From: Puniceicoccales bacterium
GTDB lineage: Bacteria > Verrucomicrobiota > Verrucomicrobiia > Opitutales > UBA953
Direction of reading: 5' to 3'
DNA length: 6,736 bases
Assembly (NCBI GenBank): GCA_031279675.1
Contig: JAITIB010000132.1
Span: 1 to 6,736 of the forward strand
In this document: piece after piece, positions 1 through 6,491 of the stretch
Position numbering within the stretch: the first letter of the stretch is position 1
How the letters are laid out: every line of letters begins with the position of its first letter
The notes under the pieces: model-generated
Databases searched by the model: none
What the model saw: only the letters and a program-made list of their open reading frames with translations
Told to the model about the DNA's origin: nothing
Position numbers and translations under genes: made by a program

Positions 1-332
1 CAAGTTTCCAGCTCCGGGATGCGAAGGCATCGGGCGATTGAATCGGCAATCGCGCTGCACGCCGCCGGAATGCCCTTGGTTTCGTCCCCGCGCGCCGCCT
101 GCGCCCCCTCAATATTGGCATAGGCACAGGCGTAACGCCCCTCCGCATTCAGCACACTCATCATCGCCAGCAAAGTGCTCGTCTTGCCCGTCTGCCTCGG
201 CGCGTACAGCACAAAATAACGCTTCCCTTCGATAAGGTTCCGGATCTCGGGCCAGTCCACACGCGAGAGCATGTCGATGTGATAATGCCGTTCAGGCTTG
301 ATCGGCCCGGTGTTGTTAAAAAAGCGTTCCAT
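1..332 (-). CDS. AAA-type ATP-binding protein, N-terminal part (left copy, runs off the window)
   Basis: The minus strand is open from an ATG at 332-330 to the left edge, giving 110 complete residues with no stop. The protein begins MERFFNNTGPIKPERHYHID. It carries a P-loop at residues 44-52 (APRQTGKTS), where Ala replaces the usual first Gly of the Walker A motif. A basic/acidic stretch follows, with an 'AYANIEGAQAARGDE' segment from about residue 70. This resembles the AAA-like ATP-binding proteins that many bacteria carry in several copies; their cellular role is not established. The C-terminal part (Walker B, any nuclease-like domain) lies outside the window. The start is chosen because the second copy at the right end of the window has the same start, and identity between the copies begins only 15 nt before it. 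No clear Shine-Dalgarno sequence is present. Family assignment is from motif recall; the precise subfamily is uncertain. Confidence 0.85.
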   Translation of the reverse strand, partial: MERFFNNTGPIKPERHYHIDMLSRVDWPEIRNLIEGKRYFVLYAPRQTGKTSTLLAMMSVLNAEGRYACAYANIEGAQAARGDETKGIPAACSAIADSIARCLRIPELET

Positions 333-347
333 GTTCGATTTTTGCGT
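1..347 (-). repeat. Left arm of a long inverted repeat (ATPase gene plus 15-nt leader)
   Basis: Read on the minus strand, 347-103 aligns without gaps to 6492-6736 on the plus strand: 231 of 245 positions are identical by my count. Positions 1-102 continue the same gene, but their partner lies beyond the right edge, so the full repeat length is unknown. The repeat boundary is sharp: bases beyond 347 do not resemble those before 6492. No terminal inverted repeats, target-site duplication or transposase are visible. Confidence 0.85.
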
Positions 348-419
348 TTGATGGCGGAGCGTCGTGGAATTTTCGGCTGCCGGCAAGAACAAAAAAACCA
401 TTAAAAACCTTGTTTGCGC

Positions 420-447
420 TTGGCCTTGGGTAGAACTCCTGCATTAT
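420..447 (+). promoter_or_regulatory. Possible sigma-70-like promoter for the alkylation repair gene
   Basis: A TTGGCC hexamer (420-425) is followed after 16 nt by CATTAT (442-447). An A-rich stretch at 389-410, upstream of the -35 hexamer, would suit an UP element. Transcription would begin near 455, just upstream of the 481 ATG, leaving a leader of about 25 nt. The match is by eye only; both hexamers are imperfect. Confidence 0.3.
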
Positions 448-470
448 GCCCCTGCAACAATGACCATCAA
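443..470 (-). promoter_or_regulatory. Possible divergent promoter for the left ATPase gene
   Basis: On the minus strand TTGATG (470-465) is followed after 16 nt by CATAAT (448-443). The -10 hexamer shares bases with the plus-strand candidate, because GCATTATGC at 441-449 is a near-palindrome. If real, the two divergent promoters overlap and would compete, and the leftward leader would be about 100 nt. The evidence is sequence resemblance alone. Confidence 0.25.
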
Positions 471-480
471 TTTGAATCAC

Positions 481-1200
481 ATGAATGCATTTTTTGTTTC
501 TCGGGAAATTTTATCCAGGGCGAATCCGGAGAAAGCGAGGGTGTTGCGAAGTTATTTCAAGACGGGGAAGGGACAATATGCCGAGGGGGACAAAATGCTT
601 GGGGTTTCCATGCCGCAATTGCGCGACATTGTCAAAAGCCGCCCGGAGTTTGCATTGGACGAGATTCAAACATTGCTCGATTCCGAATACCACGAGGTGC
701 GGATGTCCGGTTTCTTGTTTCTCGTCAGGCAGTTTAAAAAATCCAAGGATGAGGCCGAACGAAAAAGCATTTTTGATTTTTATCTCAAAAACATACGACG
801 AGCCAACAATTGGGATCTGGTTGATGCCAGCTGCCGTGACATCGTTGGTTCTTATTTGCTTGTCAGGGAAGAATTGCGCGAGGTGCTGCATCGTCTTGCG
901 GAGAGCCAAAATCTTTGGGAGCAAAGGACCGCGATTGTTTCCACGTGGGTGTTTATCAAGCATGGCCAATTTGAGGACACATTGACGTTAGCCAGACGGT
1001 TTTTTTCTCACAAACACGACCTGATTCACAAGGCCACGGGCTGGATGTTGCGCGAGCTTGGAAAAAAGGACAGGCGGGTCTTGCGCGATTTTCTTGGGAA
1101 ACACAGCTGTGACATGCCACGGACGGCCTTGCGTTATGCCATCGAGCATTTTGCGCCTTCGGAACGCTCGTATTTCATGAGGTTGGATAGAGGAGAATGA
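481..1200 (+). CDS. DNA alkylation repair protein, AlkD-like (HEAT-repeat DNA glycosylase)
   Basis: The 239-residue product looks like an AlkD-family glycosylase, which removes positively charged alkylated bases such as N3-methyladenine and N7-methylguanine using a superhelix of HEAT-like helical repeats. Residues known to be important in Bacillus cereus AlkD can be matched: the Trp/Asp pair four residues apart in NNWDLVDASC (W111 and D115), an Arg in EQRTAIV (R149), and a Trp in HKATGWMLREL (W188). Each falls within one or two positions of its AlkD counterpart, so the enzyme is probably active. The frame is open back to a GTG at 364, but ATG 481 is preferred: it gives the usual family length (about 230-240), and the extra 39 residues look like translated promoter DNA. 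An ATG at 460 is the alternative. No strong Shine-Dalgarno sequence precedes either. The gene is noticeably AT-richer than the rest of the window (721-780 is 38% GC). The next gene follows after 81 nt. Confidence 0.88.
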   Translation: MNAFFVSREILSRANPEKARVLRSYFKTGKGQYAEGDKMLGVSMPQLRDIVKSRPEFALDEIQTLLDSEYHEVRMSGFLFLVRQFKKSKDEAERKSIFDFYLKNIRRANNWDLVDASCRDIVGSYLLVREELREVLHRLAESQNLWEQRTAIVSTWVFIKHGQFEDTLTLARRFFSHKHDLIHKATGWMLRELGKKDRRVLRDFLGKHSCDMPRTALRYAIEHFAPSERSYFMRLDRGE

Positions 1201-1230
1201 AGTCATTGTCATCGGGCGACGGGTCTTCTC

Positions 1231-1253
1231 ACTCATTTTCCCTTTGAGTTTTT
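1231..1253 (+). terminator. Weak possible terminator after the alkylation repair gene
   Basis: ACTCA at 1231-1235 can pair with TGAGT at 1245-1249 across a 9-nt loop, and the stem is followed directly by T residues to 1253. The 5-bp stem is short and AT-rich for an intrinsic terminator, so it may be leaky or chance. It lies in the 81-nt gap before the phosphatase gene. Confidence 0.22.
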
Positions 1254-1281
1254 CGCGGACACCGGCAGTCTGCGGCGAGTT

Positions 1282-2043
1282 ATGCCATCCGAGATCATTG
1301 CTTATCATCAGACCGCGCTTGAGGCTGCGCGCGCTGTTGCCACCGTTCTTTTCGCGGGTGCGGACCGCACCGTGAATTTTCAAAGTGCGCGCGACGTGAA
1401 ACTTCAGGCCGACATTGATTCCGAGCAGGTGATTCGTGAAAAACTTGCCTTGACTGGATTGCCCATCATTGGCGAGGAATTTGGCGGTGATGCCACCCTG
1501 TGGGATCGAGACGAACTCTACTGGGTTGTGGATCCCCTTGACGGCACCTACAACTATCTGCGCAACCAGCCTTCCACCTGCGTCAGCATCGCGTTGATGC
1601 GCGGGCGAGCGGCGTTGAGCGGCGTTGTGCATGATTTTTGCGGAGCGCGCGTTTACGAGGGCGTCGAAGGGCGTGGCGTCTCGATCAACGGTGTGCCCCT
1701 CAAGCCTGTTTGGGCGCAAACGGCAGAGGAAGGGTGCTTGATGACAGGATTCCCGGCCCTGGCGGACATGTCCGCGCAGGCCCTGACCTTGTTCGTCGAG
1801 CAAGCGGGACGTTTTAAGAAAGTTCGCATGATCGGCAGTGCCGCCCTTGCTGTGGCCTACGTTGGCACAGGGCAGGCGGATGTTTACTACGAGAACTGTG
1901 TCAACCTCTGGGATGTTGCCGCTGGAATGGCTTTGGTTCGCGCCGCGGGCGGATTCACTGAGCTGACTTTTTCCGGAACCCGCCCCCTGTGCTTCAATGT
2001 CTGGGCAGCGGGGCGCAAGGAGTGGATGGGATGCGCCAAGTGA
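1282..2043 (+). CDS. Inositol monophosphatase-family phosphatase
   Basis: The 253-residue protein carries the full metal-site set of the FIG superfamily of Mg2+-dependent, Li+-sensitive phosphatases. These are GEE at 64-66, the signature WVVDPLDGTYNYL at 81-93 (D84, D87, with G88-T89), and NLWDVAAG at 208-215 (D211). MIGSAALAVAYVGTGQADVYYE (183-204) is the usual substrate-side segment. The length matches cytosolic inositol-1-monophosphatase (SuhB type), typically 250-270. Sequence by eye cannot separate inositol monophosphatase from histidinol-phosphatase, 3'-phosphoadenosine phosphatase (CysQ) or fructose-1,6-bisphosphatase activity within this family. ATG 1282 is taken as the start; only a weak purine run (GGCGAG) precedes it. 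The last 13 nt overlap folP, and the folP ribosome binding site lies inside this gene, so the two are probably translated from one mRNA. Confidence 0.92.
   Translation: MPSEIIAYHQTALEAARAVATVLFAGADRTVNFQSARDVKLQADIDSEQVIREKLALTGLPIIGEEFGGDATLWDRDELYWVVDPLDGTYNYLRNQPSTCVSIALMRGRAALSGVVHDFCGARVYEGVEGRGVSINGVPLKPVWAQTAEEGCLMTGFPALADMSAQALTLFVEQAGRFKKVRMIGSAALAVAYVGTGQADVYYENCVNLWDVAAGMALVRAAGGFTELTFSGTRPLCFNVWAAGRKEWMGCAK
2017..2022 (+). promoter_or_regulatory. Ribosome binding site that fixes the folP start
   Basis: AAGGAG lies inside the phosphatase coding sequence, 8 nt before ATG 2031. The longer open frame could start at an ATG at 1989, but that codon has no comparable site, so this Shine-Dalgarno sequence supports 2031. 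It is the best ribosome binding site I see in the window. Confidence 0.7.
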
Positions 2044-2927
2044 AAAAGTGGACGAGCCCCCACGGACGCGCACTGCCCTCGACGCAGGCGCGGACCTTGC
2101 TCATGGGAATTGTCAATGTGACCCCGGATTCCTTTTCCGACGGGGGAAAGTTTCTTGCAGTGGATGCCGCGGTGGCGCAAGCCACCCGGCTTGCCGCGGA
2201 TGGTGCCGACGTGCTCGATCTCGGCGCCGAATCCACACGCCCCGGCGGCGCGACAGTGGACACGACAACAGAACTGGATCGACTTCTTCCGGCCCTGCGC
2301 GCCGTGCGCGAAGCGCTTCCCCACATGCCGCTCTCGGTGGACACGTATAAGGCCGCCGTTGCCGAGGCAGCCATTGCCGAGGGCGCGGACATCATCAACG
2401 ACGTCCGGGGCGGGCTGCACGGATTGACGGAAAGGCACAGCGGGGAACGCTCGCCCATGGGCATTGTGGCGGCACGGACGGGAGCGCCATTGGTGCTCAT
2501 GCACAACCGCGGCACACCCTTGAATGACGCGATATTCTGGAAAAGCTTTCTGGAAGAGTTGCAGTGCAGTATCACGCACGCGCTCGAAGCGGGCGTGGCG
2601 CAAAGGCAGCTCTGGCTGGATCCCGGTTTTGGCTTTGGGAAAACGCCCGCGCAAAATCTGGAATGCCTTCGCAAACTGAGCCAAGTGGCTGACCTGGGGC
2701 TGCCCGTGCTCTTGGGCACAAGCCGCAAATCCACGCTCGGGCTCGTCCTCGACGCTCCCGTTCTGGAACGCCACGAGGGCAACACCGCAACCGTCGTCTG
2801 GGGCATTGCGAACGGCGCCGCGATGGTGCGCGTCCATGACATCGCCGCCATCCGTCCCGCAGTGCGCATGGCGGACGCCATTCGCGCCGGACTCCCCGGG
2901 CCGCTGGTCTGCGAAACCTATTCCTGA
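2031..2927 (+). CDS. folP: Dihydropteroate synthase
   Basis: This is the 298-residue enzyme that joins p-aminobenzoate to 6-hydroxymethyl-7,8-dihydropterin diphosphate in cytosolic folate synthesis, the target of sulfonamides. All the TIM-barrel signature segments are present in order. They are GIVNVTPDSFSDGG (26-39, N29), DLGAESTRPGG (63-73, T69-R70), SVDTYKA (D104), INDV (122-125, N123), LMHNRGTP (156-163), LDPGFGFGK (196-204, D197), TSRKS (230-234, K233) and VRVHD (266-270, R267, H269). An extra stretch of about ten residues lies between INDV and the TGAPLVLMH strand, compared with typical DHPS. The start at 2031 is set by the AAGGAG site eight bases upstream; starting at 1989 would add 14 unlikely residues. 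It overlaps the upstream phosphatase by 13 nt, so translational coupling is likely. Its stop codon overlaps the convergent downstream gene by 10 nt, with no terminator between them. Confidence 0.96.
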   Translation: MRQVKKWTSPHGRALPSTQARTLLMGIVNVTPDSFSDGGKFLAVDAAVAQATRLAADGADVLDLGAESTRPGGATVDTTTELDRLLPALRAVREALPHMPLSVDTYKAAVAEAAIAEGADIINDVRGGLHGLTERHSGERSPMGIVAARTGAPLVLMHNRGTPLNDAIFWKSFLEELQCSITHALEAGVAQRQLWLDPGFGFGKTPAQNLECLRKLSQVADLGLPVLLGTSRKSTLGLVLDAPVLERHEGNTATVVWGIANGAAMVRVHDIAAIRPAVRMADAIRAGLPGPLVCETYS

Positions 2928-3895
2928 GACGGCAACGGGGTCAGCAACAACGACGCCTTCAAACCCGGCATGTAATCGGAAAATTCCTCCCCTGGCGCGG
3001 CCCCGCGCAACGCGCGCTGCACCATGCCCATCTTTGCATCCAGATTGTCCACCATCGAGACGAACACCGCCTCCGGCGAAGCCGCCATTGCCGCCGCCCC
3101 CCACTCCATCTCGCCCTGATGGCTCAGGATAATGTGTTCCAGACGCTCCAGCCACGCCACCGCAAGTTTGTTCTTCAGCCCGTGTTTGCGGACAAGCTGA
3201 TAGCCAAGGACAACATGCCCCTGCAAAATCCCCAGCCTCGTCCGCCGCGTCACCAAGCCATTGCAATACTCCAGCGTCTTTCCCACATCGTGCAAAAGCA
3301 CCCCTGAAAGCGCCAGGGACGCATCCACTTGCGGATACAACGGCAGCACTGCCCGCGCCACACGCGCCATGTGCACAGTATGCTCCAGCAACCCGCCACG
3401 GTAGGCATGGTGCATCGCCACCGCCGCCGCGCACACCCTGAAAACCCCGCCGATCTCCTCAAACACCGACGCCACCACCGTGCGCAGGCCCGCGTGCTCC
3501 ACCGCCGCCACGTGCCCGTTCAACTCCGTCCACAGCGCGACCAAGTCCTCCGGTGCCGTCTCCACCAAACCATCCAAGTCCGCCGCGTCGAGCCCGCTCT
3601 CCGGAACCTCCTCCACCCCGCCAAGGCGCGGAGAAAAACGCCCCTGAAAATTTTCCGAAACCGCCTCCACGCGGACAATCGCCCCCTCCTTCAACGCAGT
3701 TAATGAAGCAAACACGGGCGAATCCGAAAACACCGTCGTCCCCAATGTCCCTGTTTTGTCCCCAAGCTCGACCATCAGGAACGGCGCGCCATTGCGCGCG
3801 GTTTTCGTCGCGCACTTGCGCAAGATAAAAAGCCCGCAAAAAGCCGTCCCCGAGGACAAGGCTCTTGCAGACTGGACGGAAAAAGCAGTGGCCAT
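2918..3895 (-). CDS. OB-fold/HD-domain protein, YhaM-like 3'-5' exoribonuclease family
   Basis: The 325-residue protein has an N-terminal OB-fold-like region (about 18-97; the 'RNGAPFLMVELGDKTGTL' strand pair is typical of nucleic-acid-binding OB folds). A linker is followed by an HD domain. Visible metal ligands are H172 in GGLLEHT, H202-D203 in LLHDVGK, H227 in GHVVLG, H254 and H259 in LEHIILSHQGE, and D283 in VDNLDAKM. This order and the 'IDNLDAKM'-like ending match YhaM/Cbf1, a metal-dependent 3'-5' exonuclease acting on RNA and single-stranded DNA, best known from Firmicutes. Function by homology is therefore probable, not proven. ATG 3895 is chosen because the longer frame needs a TTG at 3946 and adds 17 residues that lack family character. 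The gene is convergent with folP and divergent from copA. A copper-related role from its neighbour is not implied. Confidence 0.88.
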   Translation of the reverse strand: MATAFSVQSARALSSGTAFCGLFILRKCATKTARNGAPFLMVELGDKTGTLGTTVFSDSPVFASLTALKEGAIVRVEAVSENFQGRFSPRLGGVEEVPESGLDAADLDGLVETAPEDLVALWTELNGHVAAVEHAGLRTVVASVFEEIGGVFRVCAAAVAMHHAYRGGLLEHTVHMARVARAVLPLYPQVDASLALSGVLLHDVGKTLEYCNGLVTRRTRLGILQGHVVLGYQLVRKHGLKNKLAVAWLERLEHIILSHQGEMEWGAAAMAASPEAVFVSMVDNLDAKMGMVQRALRGAAPGEEFSDYMPGLKASLLLTPLPSQE

Positions 3896-4070
3896 GATCT
3901 GATAAAATTCCGTTTCATTTACGCCGTCCAAGAGCACCGGACGCAATATTCAAACCGGACGCCTGCGAACAATTGCACTGCGTGCCCAAACACATCGGGG
4001 CGTGGTTTTGAAAAAACCGTTTGTCCTTGCCGGGGAAGGCGGAATTGAATTTTCCCGCGGCACAGACGCC
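3896..4070. promoter_or_regulatory. Divergent intergenic region between the HD-domain gene and copA
   Basis: These 175 nt must hold the start signals for both flanking genes. I see no convincing pair of -35/-10 hexamers. A small dyad, GGTTTT-GAA-AAAACC, lies at 4004-4018 and could be an operator or hairpin. No clear CueR- or CsoR-like operator is recognisable by eye. The copA frame is open back to GTG 4002 and the HD gene frame back to TTG 3946, so the true spacer could be shorter. Confidence 0.4.
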
Positions 4071-6407
4071 ATGAACTCGCCGCCCGAAAAACCGTTGCCG
4101 GACGCCACCGCGCAAATCGCGCATTTTTCCATAAAAGGCATGTCCTGTGCCGCTTGCGCCCGACGGATTGAGCGCGTTTTCAACGCGCAGCCCGGTGTCA
4201 CTGCCGCCGTGAACTTTGCCACGGCCAAGGCACGCGTTGAGTATGACCCCGCGCTTCAAACGAGTGAAAGTCTTGTCGCCATTGCCGCGCGCGCGGGCTT
4301 TGCGGCACGCGTGGTTTCAATGTTGAACAACGATGGAGCCCTGTCCGATCACACCGCGGAGGCACATGCCCGCGGACACGACATTGCGCTCCTTGCCTTC
4401 GCCGCCGTGTTAACGCTGCCGTTGCTTGCACAGATGTTTTTCATGCTTGGCGGCGGGCATGTCGCGCATCGCTGGCTTGGAATAGACTTCCCGACGGGCG
4501 GCCTTTTCGATGCCAACGGGATGCTTCCCGCGTGGTTGCAATGTCTGCTCGCGACACCTGTGCAATTCGTCGCCGGCTGGCGTTTTTACAAAGGTGCGTT
4601 CAAGGCAATGCGCGGGGGCTTTGCCAACATGGACGTGCTTGTGGCGCTGGGCACAACCGCCGCGTGGCTCCAAGGGACTGTGGCCTTTGCTATAAAAACC
4701 GCCCATCCCGACGCGTCGTTTGAGCTGTGCGACCACATGCATTTTGAGGCTTCCGCCACGATCGTCTCCCTCGTTCTGCTCGGAAAATTATTGGAAGCCG
4801 GGGCACGGCGCAAAACTTCCTCGTCCATACGCGCCCTGTGCAGACTTCGCCCCACGACAGCGCACGTTGAACGCGATGATGGCACGGTGGACGAAATCCC
4901 TGCCGGGGAATTGGCCGTTGGCAAGGTCTTCATGGTTCAAGCCGGGGAAAGCGTTCCCGTGGACGGCGTCGTCATTTCCGGGGAGTCCAGCGTGGACGAG
5001 TCCATGTTGACCGGCGAATCCCGGCCTGTGGCCAAGACTGCCGGATCGCCCGTTTTTGCGGCCACACTCAATCAGCATGGCGCATTTCGGGCGCGTGCGA
5101 CCAGTGTCGGCGACGCCACCGCGCTCGCGCGCATCATTCGCCTTGTCGAGGAAGCGCAAGGCTCGCGCGCCCCCGTGCAAAGTCTTGCCGACAGGGTGTC
5201 CGGTGTGTTCGTCCCGTTTATTCTTTGCGTGTCCCTGCTCACGTTTGCCGCAACTTGGGCACTCAAGACGTCAGGCAGCGTTGGCACGGCGGCAGGTGCG
5301 TTTGCCGACGCCCTTGTCAACGCAGTCTCCGTGCTTGTCGTTGCCTGCCCATGCGCGCTCGGGCTGGCGACACCCACGGCCATCATGGTTGGTGTCGGTC
5401 TTGGCGCCCGCGCGGGGATTCTCGTGCGCGACGCTGCCGCACTGGAACGCGCCCGAAAAATCAGCGTCCTCGTCCTCGACAAAACGGGCACGCTCACCGA
5501 GGGGCGTCCCGCAATCACCGACATCCATGTGGCGAACGGTGCGGACGCCAGCCGTGCCCTGCGCCTTGCCGCCAGTCTTGAGCAGGGCTCAAAACATCCG
5601 TTTGCCGATGCCATTGCGCGACGCGCCCGCGAGGATGCCGTCGCGGCGGATGTGCCCGTGCACGATTTTGAGGCAATTGCGGGCTGCGGTGTGCGCGGCA
5701 TTGCCGGGGGGAAAACGGTGCTGCTTGGCTCTCCCGGTTTTCTTGTGCGCGGAGGCCTTTCGGCTGCCGAGGCCGCGCCACCTGACGACTTGATGAAAAA
5801 TGGCTGGACTGTCGCGGGACTTGCCGAGGACGGACGTCTTCTCGCGTGGTTCGTTGCGTCCGACCGCTTGCGCGTCACCGCCAAGGCTGCCGTTGCCCGC
5901 CTGCGCGATGACGGCATCCGCGTCGTCATGCTTACCGGTGACAACGAGACTGCGGCCCAATCCGTTGCCCTTGCCACAGGTATCGAGGATTTTTCATCCA
6001 CTTGCCTGCCTGACGACAAGACCGCGCGCATTGCCCGCCTGCGCAAGGACGGCGAGCTCGTTGGCATGGTTGGCGACGGCATCAACGACGCACCCGCCCT
6101 TGCAGCGGCGGACGTCAGCTTTGCCATCGGCACCGGGTCCGGGATCGCCATCGAAAACGCCGACATTGTGCTTGTGCGCGGCGATCTCGCCGCCATTGCC
6201 ACGGCACTTTCGCTTTCACGCGTCACGCTGCGCAAAATTCGCCAGAACCTCTTTTTCGCATTTTTTTACAACACCCTTGGCATCCCGCTTGCCGCCTTTG
6301 GTTTCCTTAATCCCGCCGTCGCGGGCGTGGCGATGGCGCTTAGCTCCGTCTCCGTCATCGGCAATTCTCTCCTCTTGCGCCGCTGGCGTCCGCCCTTGCC
6401 ACGATGA
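4071..6407 (+). CDS. copA: Copper-exporting P-type ATPase (P1B-1)
   Basis: The 778-residue protein pumps Cu+ out of the cytosol at the cost of ATP. One N-terminal heavy-metal-binding domain carries GMSCAAC (23-29; Cys 26 and 29). It is followed by four predicted membrane helices (roughly 104-126, 150-173, 186-208, 223-243). The actuator domain has TGES at 314-317, and helix 6 has the CPC metal site at 426-428. Then come the phosphorylation site DKTGT (D470), the HP dipeptide of the nucleotide domain (509-510), TGDN (622-625) and GDGINDAP (668-675). The last two helices carry YN (733-734) and MALSSVSV (755-762), the pattern of monovalent-copper pumps rather than Zn/Cd pumps. ATG 4071 is preferred over an in-frame GTG at 4002, because the extra 23 residues have no family character; neither has a strong Shine-Dalgarno sequence. 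No CopZ chaperone or CueR/CsoR regulator is adjacent. Silver transport is possible too. Confidence 0.95.
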   Translation: MNSPPEKPLPDATAQIAHFSIKGMSCAACARRIERVFNAQPGVTAAVNFATAKARVEYDPALQTSESLVAIAARAGFAARVVSMLNNDGALSDHTAEAHARGHDIALLAFAAVLTLPLLAQMFFMLGGGHVAHRWLGIDFPTGGLFDANGMLPAWLQCLLATPVQFVAGWRFYKGAFKAMRGGFANMDVLVALGTTAAWLQGTVAFAIKTAHPDASFELCDHMHFEASATIVSLVLLGKLLEAGARRKTSSSIRALCRLRPTTAHVERDDGTVDEIPAGELAVGKVFMVQAGESVPVDGVVISGESSVDESMLTGESRPVAKTAGSPVFAATLNQHGAFRARATSVGDATALARIIRLVEEAQGSRAPVQSLADRVSGVFVPFILCVSLLTFAATWALKTSGSVGTAAGAFADALVNAVSVLVVACPCALGLATPTAIMVGVGLGARAGILVRDAAALERARKISVLVLDKTGTLTEGRPAITDIHVANGADASRALRLAASLEQGSKHPFADAIARRAREDAVAADVPVHDFEAIAGCGVRGIAGGKTVLLGSPGFLVRGGLSAAEAAPPDDLMKNGWTVAGLAEDGRLLAWFVASDRLRVTAKAAVARLRDDGIRVVMLTGDNETAAQSVALATGIEDFSSTCLPDDKTARIARLRKDGELVGMVGDGINDAPALAAADVSFAIGTGSGIAIENADIVLVRGDLAAIATALSLSRVTLRKIRQNLFFAFFYNTLGIPLAAFGFLNPAVAGVAMALSSVSVIGNSLLLRRWRPPLPR

Positions 6408-6456
6408 GAATCCGCGCCATGTCCCGCCGGAAGTCCGTGTTTACCCTTGTCGCGCA

Positions 6457-6470
6457 CCGGAAGTTTCCGG
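6457..6470. repeat. Perfect dyad CCGGAA-GT-TTCCGG in the copA downstream spacer
   Basis: Six-base arms at 6457-6462 and 6465-6470 are exactly complementary around GT. An earlier copy of CCGGAAGT lies at 6427-6434, so the half-site occurs twice in direct orientation 30 bp apart. No T-run follows the dyad, so it does not look like a standard intrinsic terminator. It could be an operator for the ATPase gene starting at 6507, a weak hairpin at the end of the copA transcript, or chance. Confidence 0.45.
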
Positions 6471-6491
6471 ATTCTCCAGCCCAACAGGAAC

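Noticed and set aside
38..235. Small plus-strand frame opposite the left ATPase gene
   Set aside because: It is Pro/Arg/Ser-rich shadow coding antisense to a gene confirmed by its second copy.
1201..1281. Promoter for the phosphatase-folP pair
   Set aside because: TTGAGT at 1244-1249 resembles a -35 element, but no acceptable -10 lies at the right distance.
988..2073. Long minus-strand open frame (361 codons) opposite the end of the repair gene and the phosphatase
   Set aside because: It lies antisense to two well-supported genes in GC-rich DNA, has no recognisable motif, and spans the boundary between them.
1887..3434. Minus-strand open frame of 515 codons across folP and part of the HD-domain gene
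   Set aside because: It has a low-complexity Gly/Ala/Arg-rich translation, is antisense to folP, and runs out of frame over a gene with full family motifs. It is a composition artefact.
5072..6235. Minus-strand open frame of 387 codons opposite copA
   Set aside because: Its Ala/Ser/Arg-rich product mirrors copA codons and shows no domain.
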